From NCBI GenBank assembly GCA_037447605.1, contig CM074808.1, forward strand, positions 3,608,310 to 3,672,309: a stretch of DNA of 64,000 nt, in the 5' to 3' direction. Numbering within the stretch: the stretch's first letter is position 1; each line of letters begins with the position of its first letter. Below the pieces are notes generated by a model. That model worked only from the letters and a program-made list of their open reading frames with translations. It ran no database searches and was not told the DNA's origin. A program made the translations under genes and the position numbers. Below are positions 46,453 through 56,684 of this stretch, in pieces. This DNA comes from Zygnema circumcarinatum. Taxonomy: Eukaryota > Streptophyta > Zygnematophyceae > Zygnematales > Zygnemataceae.

Positions 46453-48131
46453 ATGGCGAGTCTCCGCATCAACATTCTTTACTGGTGAACGGCGCTGCTC
46501 CTGCGCTTTCTGCCGCCGCATCATTTCGAAAGAAGGGGAGGGGAGAATGGGAGAGGAAGGAAGGGGAGTGTGCAAGAGCAGTGCGAGGGTCAGGGTCGGA
46601 ACTGGGGAGGGGGGGAAAGAGAAAATAGGAATAAGGGAGAGGGAAGTGGGGTGAGGGGACAGGGAAGAGAAGAGTCGAAGAGGGAAGAGGGGAGATGGGA
46701 GTGGAGAGTTGAAGAGTGGATACGAGAGAGGGGGAGGGAGGGGAAGACTTTGAGAAAGGGAATGAAGAGTGAAAATTGTTTTCTGACGTTCAGATGCCTG
46801 TTGTGTGGTGGCGTTGATTTGGCACATGTATCGGCTTTATTTTCCTGGTTTGGCTTTCTGTATCGGCAGCGGTGCCTGAGGTGAGTCCAGAGCTTAGAAA
46901 TTGTACTTTTTTATTTTTCTTTGTTCGACAATCGCGTTGGATGAATGAAGATATTGCTTACTTCCTCTACGCTTTATTCTTTCACCCGTTTAGGACATAC
47001 TGTTTTAGTCATACGAAGTATCGTCAACCAAACAAACCACGATGTCATGAGTAATCGTATGGTCGTAGATTCCGTTATCTGTACTCTCGAATAACTCTGT
47101 TTCGATCTCTTCCCCTTTCTCCCGCCTCGCGATCTCTCTCTCATTCTCTTTCTTTCTCGTTTTCTCTTTTCCTATCTCTCTCGTTCTCTCCATCTCCTTC
47201 CTTCCTTTGGTCTCTTCTTGTTCCTTGTGTGGTGGTGCTGACGTCAGGATTGACATGCAGGGTATCGTCGACGGGCTGTGGCCATTCAAGATGCCCTAAA
47301 TCAGAAGTTTCCCGGGCAGCTGGAATTCACCTTCCAGGCCACAACCACTGCAACCGGGTACTTGGGTCAGTGAACTTGCCACATAACACGGCTACATTCG
47401 ACCTGCCATGGCTTTTTTCTCTCATGTCTCCTTTTATATTATTTATTTTTTCGTTTTTGTGCATGCGGTATGGATAGAATGTCTGAATTGATATGGAACG
47501 TGAAACTGTTGCAAGAAGTTGTGTTGAGTTATCGCCCCGTTCTCATGGGCCTTTCTGTTCTCTTGAATGGTTTTTTGTTTCTGTAGTGTTCCAAAAACCT
47601 AGTGATGATGCTTCTTTCCAGTTTTCGGTGAATGCATGCATCGTGCTGAAAGGGCTGGTTATTGTTACCATCTTCTGGGCTCTCCCTCATTTTTGCTCCG
47701 TTTTGTTTCAGTCATGCGACTTATTATGTTATTCAGCGATTGCCTGTTTCTGATCGTTGCTGTCTTGCAGCCAAGACCAGTGTGAATGAATGAATTATTG
47801 CTGTTTAAGAAGGAGGGGAGGTTGTTCCGGGTTTTGAATTGTTTGCAGAAGTGCAAGTTGTTGGCGGGCCCTTACTTCATTCGAAGAAGAGCGGTGACGG
47901 ATATGTACGACTTATAGGCTTTCAAATCCTAAAAATCACCAGAACTCATCTAATAGGTTATAGAGACGGAAGAAAGTGGGCAATCACTCAGTTGCCCCGC
48001 TGCGTGCTTTACTCTTATGGAAATCCTATCTTTAAAGAACTTGTTTTTGGGTTTGACAGGTGGACTCCTCTGCGAAGATGCAGCGCATCATCGACGGAGT
48101 CGCTGCATGTCTAGCCTCTCCCTCGGATTGA
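46453..48131 (+). CDS. SELENOW: Selenoprotein W (Rdx family) with in-frame UGA selenocysteine codon
   Basis: Five exons (46453-46484, 46870-46880, 47261-47365, 47849-47904, 48060-48131) join in phase to 91 aa with TGA at 46877-46879 read as Sec. The protein reads MASLRINILY-C-G-A-U-GYRRRAVAIQ and so on. The CxxU redox motif follows the first beta strand as in animal and algal SelW. The rest also fits the family: QKFPGQLEF, ATTTATGYLEVQVVGGPLLH, SKKSGDGYVDSSAKMQRIID. Family members are about 87-90 aa thioredoxin-like oxidoreductases thought to act on thiols or with 14-3-3 proteins. The Sec codon sits in an 11-nt exon with its own AG and GT borders. All phases match (2, 1, 1, 0). Standard gene callers would miss the gene. 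A SECIS-like structure lies downstream. Confidence 0.88.
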
Positions 48132-48358
48132 GGAGGGCCTACCTTCTGCTCTCTATGCTGCCAATTCTGTAGATGGTGAGATGCTCATAGACAATAATAA
48201 GTCAAGCAGCATGACGATTCAGTTTCTTTTTTTCGGTTGTTTATGAGTACTGAAAACCTGTACTGCCTGTCGGCCATCAAGAGCATATGAAGTGAGAGTT
48301 GACCTCATGAAGGGCGATGGGGCTTGCAGGTCATTTCCGAGGTTGCTTGAGCATGCAT

Positions 48359-48406
48359 GTGACAGAATCGACTGAAAGAGGACACGTCCTCAGGGAGATT
48401 CTCGAC
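48359..48406 (+). promoter_or_regulatory. Candidate SECIS element of the SelW mRNA
   Basis: About 230 nt after the SelW stop, GTGA (48359-48362) is followed by exactly 12 nt, then an AAA apical motif (48375-48377). A GAGGAC/GTCCTC stem follows, then GATTCT pairing with the upstream AGAATC, then a GA dinucleotide (48404-48405). This matches the SECIS plan: UGA/GA quartet, 11-13 nt helix, unpaired AA, and a type 2 extra stem. The lower helix is not obvious, so the assignment is provisional. Confidence 0.55.
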
Positions 48407-49120
48407 TTCGCCATTTTTTTGGTTTTTGCTCTTGCAGCTGAAGTGATGTTCCATAGACAGAGGCGGTTGATGAGGGCTTGTAACTGCTCTGCTTAGCGGA
48501 AGCGCAGCATCAGTTGTAAACAGAGTGAATGCTTGCAGCCATGTCTACATACATTGTAGCAGGCATTGAAATCTCAACAGAAATATGATGGAGGTCTCTC
48601 TCTGGAAAGTCAGTCCCATTGGAATGAGCAGTGCTGGCCTTGTCTGCCCATCCTCAATCTGCATATTTTATATGTGTGGTTACCCAAGTCTACCATTTGG
48701 CCAACCATTTCGCTGTGCACATACTGTAACGCGTTTGTTGAAACTAAAGTTTGAACTGCGCATCAGCATGGAGAGCCGTGGAACTTTTGCCGTATCGTAC
48801 GGACGGTAAACGCTCACGCGCGATTAGAACTGGCACTGGAACTGGCGGAGTGACATGGACGCAGTGCTGGGTCACGCAGTTCTGTGTGATCAAAGTCCCA
48901 GTTCCGAAGTTTGTTCGACAGCGAAACACCGTACGAACCGTTTGCGAATGTTCTGGCAAGTGCGGCACGTAACCAATTTACAGGTGTACGAATGGGAAAC
49001 GACAAGACCTTACTATAAAAGCGTACGGTATTTGAACTTTCCGAGCCACGTGGCAGAGCACGTCAGCACGGGGAGCCGGCAATCCTCGTGTTGGACAGCG
49101 GAGAAACGATTCGGTCCAGA
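48407..49120. other. Intergenic region
   Basis: Remaining 3' flank of SelW, then unannotated sequence with GTACGG-type words around 48795-49030. No gene was recognised. Confidence 0.45.
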
Positions 49121-50094
49121 TAAATTTTGGGTAGTGATATTTCCACCCCTTTTTTGGATCCAAACACCCCTTCCCGGCCGGGCAGATTTCAAAAGGTATT
49201 AAAAACGGAAAATGCTTTTTCCGTTTTTTTTTCACACCATTTTGGAATCGATACCCACCTTCTTCCGTCGGCTGATTTTATTTTTGCTAACCAAGGAAAA
49301 TGATACCCCGTCACCGCATTTTGAATACTGTATCCCGCCTCCCTGAATTTTTTTTTTGAGGGAAAGACATATCTGCCTGCCCGAATCCGCTCGGAGCGAA
49401 AGATCCGTCTGCCACGAGATCGTTCGCGGGTGTCCGTCCTTCACACGTGTGTGTCAATCGCAACTGTCGATTCCCTCACAGATCGCACCACTGCAGATTA
49501 CCGTTCGATCTGCAGCCGGGCTCGATCTTAGCGAATGGAAAGCGCCCACGAGTCCCGTCAAAGCCGGATCGCACTTGCGAGTGCGCGAGTCCATCGGCGA
49601 GATCTCGTCATTGTTAGCTCCAAGCCAATCAACAGCTGCCACGTGTTACATTTTTGACGTGGAAAATTTTGATTGGTCCAAGCTCTCAATGTACGAAATT
49701 TTGGGTTCCTCAAAGTTACTACCGTACGACATTTGTACGGACAAACTGTCGAGGCGACTTTGGCGGGATACGTGGGCTCGTGCCATTCGCTGTGACCGAG
49801 CCCGGCTGCAGATCAAATAGTGATCTGTCGTGTTGGGATTTGCGAGGGAATCGACGGCTGTGATTGACCGCACGCGTGAAAAGAAATTCAGGTAGGCGGG
49901 ATATTCAAAATGGGGTGACGGGTTATCATTTTCCTTGTTTCGCAAAAATAAAATCTGCCGATGGAGGGTGGGTATCGATTCCAAAAAGGTGTGAAAAAAG
50001 CATTTTCCGTTTTTAATCCTTTTTGAAATCTGCCCGGCCGGGAAGGGGTGTTTGGATCCAAAAAAGGGGTGGAAATATCACGACCCTAAATTTT
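49121..50094. mobile_element. Foldback/Mutator-like non-autonomous element with 8-bp target duplication
   Basis: The element is 49129-50086 (958 bp). It is flanked by perfect TAAATTTT copies at 49121-49128 and 50087-50094. Its ends are GGGTAGTGATATTTCCACCC on the left and, in reverse complement, GGGTCGTGATATTTCCACCC on the right. The first 65-70 bp match with only one or two differences. The arms stay complementary almost to the centre (for example GATCTGCAGCCGGGCTCG occurs in the left arm and in reverse complement on the right), apart from an extra block of roughly 80 bp in the left arm. No transposase is encoded. Long inverted repeats with an 8-bp target duplication suggest a MULE-type foldback element. 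Confidence 0.85.
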
Positions 50095-51428
50095 TGACTT
50101 CATTACAAAACGACAGGTGACGGTACGGTACCGATAAAAAATCTCAGAAATCGACAAAACTAATCCCCCGAGATCTGAGATTTGATGCTAATTTTGGCGG
50201 TAAGGCACAAAAAGTATGAGATATTTTTCCTGAAAAAAATATATCAAGGTTAGTATACCGCTTATATGCTGCTTCGTATTAATCATAAAGTAAAAAGTAC
50301 TTATTTCGAAAACGTTGTCGTCGCCAAATGGCAAGGCTGACCTTACTATCCCAGATCCAGCCCGAAAACTCAGATTTTATTTTCTATTTATAGATTTCAG
50401 TGTGGCTGACCGTAAAACCGAACGGGTTGAGAAAAAAAAATTTAAGATTTTTGGCTTCTCAAAAACAAAAAAACTTTCAAAACCAGTTTCTCAAAGCAAA
50501 ACCCTGTATTTGTGAACATGATTTATTTTGAGAAATGAGAAATGAATTTCTATTTTTTCTTCTCAATACAGTTTTTATGGACAACCAATTGAAAATTGAA
50601 CGATTATTTATTGTTCGTGTTCAATGTGAGTCTTCCTTGGGTCCACCGATCAACATGAGATTTTAGCGGATCGCAAAGCGCGTGGACCTGGAGGTCTGTA
50701 CTGAAATTGTTGATCCGCTCGTGGGAAGAGTCGTACGAAAAAAATGGGTTAACCAGGATTAACCGGATCCCTCGGATCGCATGGAGCCAAACGTGACAAA
50801 AACTGGAATCCACACGTGCGACCGAACCATTGAGTCTTGAACTTTTTTCTGTAATCTTTTCGCTTTCTTAAATCGAAAAAGTTTCGCCCTCTAGCGTTCA
50901 AAGTTCAACCCTATTCAATAACATGGACAATTGACAAATTACGTAAACTCGTTTCTCAATTTCTCAACCTGTTCGGTTTTACGATATTCGAAATCAAAAC
51001 CGCAATTCCTGGAATCCCTTCCTAAATATGATATCCTGTATACTCGTACTTCCTTCAAAAAAAAGCAAATTCTAGGTCGATTTAGTACCAACTCCCTTCT
51101 GAAAACGTTTCAGTCGCGGGCAGCGCTCACCAAACGACAAGCCAATCTTAACCCCATTCATTTGTATCCACAGATCGTCCAGTTGTACACGTGGCAGTGA
51201 ATCCACTCGTCACGTGACCAACTCTATTTTTTGACTTATTTTTCGGGTCGGGCAAAAGGCACATGGCGGTCACATCAAATTTGAAGACAACCAATCACAT
51301 GGCATTACTGACGTCAATTGACCGTCAGTACCTGAGTCGTCCAGATGCCCATTGCCAAACCGGGCGGTCTCGCTTGTCGTATCTTAAGGCGCCCCGTTGC
51401 CGTACGTCCCTCCGTATATCTCGTACTG
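50095..51428. other. Intergenic AT-rich region
   Basis: No gene or structured repeat was recognised. The stretch is AT-rich with short open frames only. Confidence 0.5.
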
Positions 51429-51951
51429 TACAGTAGACCCCCCCAATATTTTCGCCATGGTTTCGGCAAATATTGGGCGAAAATATTGGGTAGCGAAAAT
51501 ATAAGGGTGTCTGTGTTAACAGTAGGCGGGCGGTATTAGGTTAGAGTTACTGTTTGTTCGTACATATCGTATCGTAGCGTATCGTATCTAATCCAAGAAG
51601 AAAAGGAGAGGAGCGAGCGCCTCTTACGGCGGCAGGTGCGGGAAGAGTCGGTGAGCCCATAACGGCTAGTACAGCTAGTACGGCTAGTAAGGCTAGTACA
51701 GTACGGCTAATACGGTGAGTACGGCTAGTACAGTACGGTTAATACGGCCAGTACGGCTAGTAAGGTTAGTACAGTACGGCAAATACGACTAGTACGAATT
51801 TTAAAGCTAGTACAGTACGGCTAATACGTCCAGTACGGCTAGTACGGTCAACACAGACTTACCGTACAAAAAAGTGGTTTTGGCAAAATCAGGGCGAAAA
51901 TATTGGGTAGCGAAAATAAGAGTGGCGAAAATATTGGGGGGGTCTACTGTA
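51429..51951. mobile_element. Tc1/mariner (pogo-like) MITE with TA target duplication
   Basis: The element 51431-51949 (519 bp) starts CAGTAGACCCCCCCAATATT and ends with its reverse complement. The terminal repeats are 26 bp and perfect (…TTTTCGCC inside). TA flanks both ends (51429-51430 and 51950-51951), the Tc1/mariner target duplication, and CAGT termini are typical of pogo-like elements. Subterminal copies of CGAAAATATTGGGTAGCGAA occur near each end in direct orientation. The interior is a TAGTACGGC minisatellite. No transposase is present. Confidence 0.87.
51660..51860. repeat. TAGTACGGC minisatellite inside the MITE
   Basis: About 18 degenerate copies of a 9-11 bp unit (CTAGTACGG, CTAATACGG, CTAGTACAGTACGG) fill the centre of the mariner-like element. 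Confidence 0.85.
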
Positions 51952-52140
51952 TACATACAGAAGCCGACAATCTATACGGCCTTTGTACGATGTGTCAGAC
52001 GAAGTCAGCCAAGTCAATTCGCAACAAGCGATTGGTCCACGTCAGATATGAGGTGTGCCGTTAGGTGGCTGCAGTGTGCCCATTAGCGGCTGCAGCGTGC
52101 CTTTAGGGGCGCCCCCCCTGCAAAAACAATCAGAGGCGAG

Positions 52141-52181
52141 GGATCCGGTCCGCCGCAAACCCTAACAAACCCTAAATCAGC
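52141..52181 (+). promoter_or_regulatory. Double telo-box-like motif in the 5' flank of the first ARM gene
   Basis: AAACCCTAACAAACCCTAAA lies about 5 bp before the ATG at 52182. AAACCCTAA is the plant telo-box, frequent near starts of housekeeping genes. Its role here is inferred. Confidence 0.5.
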
Positions 52182-54997
52182 ATGGAACACCTCCTCCTGG
52201 AGGATTTCATGGCGGTCGAGGGAGGGCTCCAGGGGCGGCCTGGAGGCTCGAAGGAGGAGGAAATGAGGTAACTAGAGGCTCCATGGCTGCTGGAACAAAA
52301 CTGAACTGAACTGAACTGCAAAAGTGAGCTGACCCTGACATGCGCATGGAACGACATTGCTTCCTTCCCTGAAACTCGTGGTTTTGCTGCAAAGCAAGGG
52401 ATGGATGGTGCTGCTTCCTTTCCTGGCGTGTAATGGATGGCAATGGATGATGCTCAGGCCGTGCCTGGTGCAGTGTGAGCTCCACTGCAACGACGGAGAT
52501 GCTGGCGGAAATAGGAGGGAAAGGAGGAGGAGGCGGCGGAGGCGGAGGAAGAGGATTAGATTATGTGAAAATGTCCAAGGAAGACCTCTTATGCGACCTT
52601 GAACATGTTCTCTGGCAGCACAACTGTGAGCGCTTCCTTCTCCTCACGGGCAGACATGACCTGCTGCCAAGCTCTTTCCAAAACGGAGTTCGGCACATGG
52701 AAACCCTAAACCAGGCGAATGCGCAGCAGAGGGATTCGGGGGAGACTGCGGCGGTCGAAGCAGGCAGACAGGAAGAAGGGGTGGAGGGCAGATCGGGATT
52801 TGGGGAGGGGATGGGAGAGGAGTGGGAGAGAAAGGTGGAGACAGGGGATAGAAGGGAAGGAGTGGAGAGAGAGGAGCCAGGCGGCAGAGAGGGGAGAGCG
52901 GAAGCAGGGGAGGGAGAGGAGAGAGGGGAGGCAGGGGAGGGAGAAGGGAGGGAGAAGGCAGGGGGCCGAGAGAAGAAAGGGGAAGTAGGGGTAGGAAAGG
53001 CGAGGAGGGAGGCAGGAAAGAAGGAAGAGAGAAAGGAGGCAAGGGTGACAGTGGAGCGTTTGGCAAGTGTGGATTTGAGGGGGCGCAGGCCGAGACGGTA
53101 CAAAGGGGAGGAGGAGAGGATAAAAAGGGAAGGCAGGGGAGTGAGTATCAGACAGCTTGCGGAGGCTGCAGAGCCTGGCAATGTAGGGTGCTTGATTGGA
53201 GCATCATGGCCGTCACGATTGCGGAAGGGGGAGAACGAGGAGGAGGTCAATGCTCCAAAGGAAGGAAGGAAGTTGAGAGGGAATTCTCGACTCGCACGTT
53301 CAATATTTCCCATGAGGGTTTTGGAGGCTCAACCTCCAAGAGAAAAACGAAAGTCAGTTAATGGAACGCTGGGTACGAGGGAGGGAAGCGAAGATATGGA
53401 AAATGGCAGGAAAACGGGAGAGAAGGTAGTTTTTGAAAAGCCGGACCTCATTCGACGACTGGGGAGCCATACTGATTTGGAGTCAGTAACTTCCGACATA
53501 GGGGTAGGGCATTCGGAGGCGATAATCATGTTTAGTTCTTCAACAGATGGAACCGATTCGGGGTGGAACATCCCAGAATCTGCTGTTTTAGGAGCGAGCA
53601 GCATTCATGGAAATTCTTCGAATCGCTCCTACAGCAATGGAAGCAGTTGGTTGCGTGGGAGCGGTGCAGACAGTGTTTCACAATCGCCGAGAGAAAGTGT
53701 AAGTTTCGACGTTGGAAGGGAGAAAGTCTGGCATGGAGGAACAGCAGACGAGGTAATAAAGCAGATGAAGGAGGGAAATGGCTCTGCTGTAGCTGAAGCC
53801 ATTTCTGTATTAAGGACGACGGTGGTCTCACAAATGTATGGCGAAGAAAGTGGAGAGATCCCGTCTGTTTTACGTTCAAGCAATAGAGCTGAAGTCGAGA
53901 ATGCAGATTCTGCAAGTCTTGCTGTGATACTTAAAGTTATCGATGTTCTCTCATCCAGTGAACAAAGGGTTCGACAGAGGGCAGCAACTGTGATCCTCCA
54001 GATTGCGAAAGTGAATCGATTCGCCGGAATATTAGGTCGAGCAGGATGCATCCCTCCCCTTGTAGATCTTCTCTCTTTCAGCAAACCCTCTCCCTCGTGC
54101 TCCCCCACTGCCAGTATAGACCGAGGACTACCAATCAATAGCCCCATCATCTCTCCCTCAGAAACTCCAATCAATTCAGCGGTTGAAGGCCATCGTCTGC
54201 GTGTGCCTCCATATCTCAGCTCCGTTTCCACTCCCTTCCTATTGAGAGACTCCGCTAGAGGAACGGGAAAGAAGGGAGAGGAGGGGCCATGTCCTCCGGA
54301 AAGCGTTATCCCACCCGATTCAGAGCAGCATCATCCTCTTGATGATGGGTTAATAGGACATAGAGCCGCTGCTAGAGCACTATACTACCTTGCCCTCCAC
54401 CGTCCTAACAAGGTGAAAATTGTAAGGGCCGGAGCAGTTCCCATACTTCTTAGGCTTCTGGAGGAAGACGCGAAGTCAGGGCTTGTTACAGATGCCGTTC
54501 GGCTCCTTTCTAGTTTAGCAATGAATCCAACTGCTCGGGAAATGATAGTAGACCTTGAGGGGATTCCTCTGCTTGCGGAGGTTGTGGAAAACGGAACTGA
54601 TCTCGGCAAAGAAAACGCCGCGGCTGCCTTGCTTCACATGGCCGGAGCAAGTCCGGAGTGGCGGCAAGCAATGGTTGCAGAAGGGCTATTGCCAATACTG
54701 CAGTCAATGCAGCATACTGCCAAGGGCGTTCGGGGAAAAGCTAAAGTGAGATATGGGTTTGGGTGTGTGTGAAACATTGCGCTGATTCGTTGAATCTGTT
54801 CATGATTTGGGTTAATGCACTCGTTGAGCTGTTCGTGGGGGGGGTTAGTGTTAAGAGCAACATTTGGTTATCTTCTCATCGATTGTTGTGTTGTTTGGTT
54901 ACTGTGGCAGGCAAAGCTGTTGTATGAACATTTGCGAGATCGACCGAAGGGCCCCGGACAGGGCCGACGTGAGCATGTTTTTTCGTCTTTTTCTTGA
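52182..54997 (+). CDS. ARM-repeat protein with long charged N-terminal region (tandem gene 1)
   Basis: Exons 52182-52267, 52474-54745 and 54911-54997 join in phase to 814 aa. Residues 1-95 (MEHLLLEDFMAVEGGL to YVKMSKEDLLCDLEHVLWQ) include a helical segment. Residues about 110-220 are a Glu/Gly/Arg-rich low-complexity tract encoded by purine repeats. Armadillo repeats occupy the C-terminal half: LAVILKVIDVLSSSEQRVRQ, GCIPPLVDLLSF, AARALYYLALHRPNKVKIVR, GAVPILLRLLEED, LLSSLAMNPTAREMIVD and ENAAAALLHMAGASPEWRQA. This is the ARM architecture of plant PUB-type proteins, but I see no U-box, so a binding or scaffold role is more likely than E3 ligase activity. The final exon could instead splice at 54968. 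I chose the in-frame stop because a short tail after the last ARM is usual. Confidence 0.85.
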
Positions 54998-56684
54998 TCT
55001 TCCCTTTTTTGCTATTGGCCGCTAATAACGAATTCGACATGATGTGTCTTTGAAGACGGCGTTTGGTGCTGTCATCCAGGAGCATATCTTTACAAGCACA
55101 CAGTTCTTGGGTGTATTTCTTTACTTATAATTGTTTGTTACCTTAACAGTGTTGAAGCCTTTGAGAAAGTATAAGTTAGCAAGTTAGCATAGAAGAAGCA
55201 TTACGGACACAGTTGAAAGAAGCCGGAGAAAGTGGACAGTAGCTGTACCGATTCTGGAAGGCCCTGTTCATGGTGCTGTTTGCGATTTGAACATAGAATA
55301 AGTACTAGGCTCACAGTTGAAATGCTCTAGGCAGCGACGTTCCAACTCCAAATGGCCGTGTCCTAAGGCCTTTGAGGAGTTGTCATTTTCAAGTTTACCT
55401 TGTAGCAGAGGTGGTCCACTTCTTCCCCTTTGAAGGAATCCCTTGTGCTTTTTATGTTATATGGAGACCATTGCTCAAGTGAAGGCGTCAAATCTTTAAC
55501 AGTGTGGCAGGTTACGTTTGGCTTAATCTCGTTTCACTTCATTTCTTAGTTTCATTTAGATTATTACTTCTAAACTTTGGTCGTTTGGTGTAGCTTTGGT
55601 TTAAGGTTCGCTCGGTTGGTTTGGTTTAGTTTAGCTTATCACTCTTAGTTTCAGTCCTTAAGTTCAGTTCTGGTTCGTTTCCTCTTCTCGTCGTAGGTTC
55701 CTCGTTCCTTCCTCTCTGTGTCGTTAGTTTTGACTTAGTAGACCCTTTCGTTGTGTTATGCCCCTTGTGGACCCTGGTGAGGACCTCGATAAAGTCATTC
55801 TCATTCAGTCACTCTCAGTCTACATGAAACGTGCGGTAAAAATTTCATCACACACTCTTAAGGGCACCCCCCGCCTTTCTAGCGGAACTTAACTTTATCG
55901 AAACCTGACTATACTGATCTTTATCTCCAATTTCCTTCTTGCTTCAATATGTGATGGAACTGACTTTATCGACATTAACTTTCCTGTCGCCTCTTTACCG
56001 TACAGTTTCCTTGAAATATCTGATGGACTGACTTTATCGAACGTGTCCTTATTCCTTAATCGTCCTTTACCGTACACTCAATTCCTTTGACTAACCATTT
56101 TAGTCATTGTCGTACGATTAGGAAGGTACCGTCCGTACATAGTTCGTAAGCTTGTTGAAATTTCGAAATTCTCCGTGTTGACCAATCTGGGCCGCCCATT
56201 TCGATCTGTACGAATTGAATCGTGACCGTTGGACGACTCCGCGTATCGGGCCCTAACGCGCAGTGTCGCCGGCGGCTGGCAGGGCCCGTGCCTGTACAAA
56301 TCGTACGGGCCTCGATAAAGTCATTTAGAAGTCACGAGGGGAAGTTGACTGTTTAGGTTACCGTACTGCCATCGGGGAGAGGTAAGCAGGTAAAGGGAGG
56401 GGGGGGGGGGAAAGGGAGAGGGAGAGGAAAAGTGGGAGAGAGGGAGAGGAGAGGGGAGGGGAGAGGAGGGGAGAGGAGGGGAGAGGGAGAGAGGGAGAGA
56501 GGGAGAGAGAAAGAGAGGGAGAGGGAGGGAGAGAGCGGGGGAGGAGGAAGGAAAGAAGAGACACCTGGTGGGAGGGAGCGAGTGAGAAAGAGAAAAAGTG
56601 GGGGAGGAGTGAGGGAGAGCGGAGGAAGAGAGTGGGAGAGGGAGGGAGAGGCAGGGAGAGAGAGAGAAAGTAAGGAAGGAGAGG
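54998..56684. other. Intergenic region between tandem ARM genes
   Basis: This is the 3' flank of the first ARM gene. T-rich GGTTT/GTTTAG words occur at 55560-55640, and TGACTTTATCGA repeats three or four times at 55960-56045. The region ends in a purine-rich tract. No gene was recognised. Confidence 0.5.
56395..56665. repeat. GGGAGA-rich purine tract upstream of the second ARM gene
   Basis: A nearly pure G/A sequence of GGGAGA/GAGAGA units ends about 20 bp before the ATG at 56685. It would lie in the promoter or 5' UTR. Confidence 0.9.

Noticed and set aside
48301-48350. Alternative SECIS candidate around CTCATGAAGGG
   Set aside because: It has a short lower stem but no unpaired AA at the right distance. 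The structure at 48359-48406 fits better.
49356-49984. Open frames of 60-154 codons on both strands inside the foldback element
   Set aside because: They are mirror images produced by the inverted repeat and lack transposase motifs.
52561-53313. 250-codon minus-strand open frame over ARM gene 1
   Set aside because: It is a Ser/Pro/Leu-rich shadow of the purine-rich sense coding region. The sense strand has clear ARM repeats downstream in the same exon.
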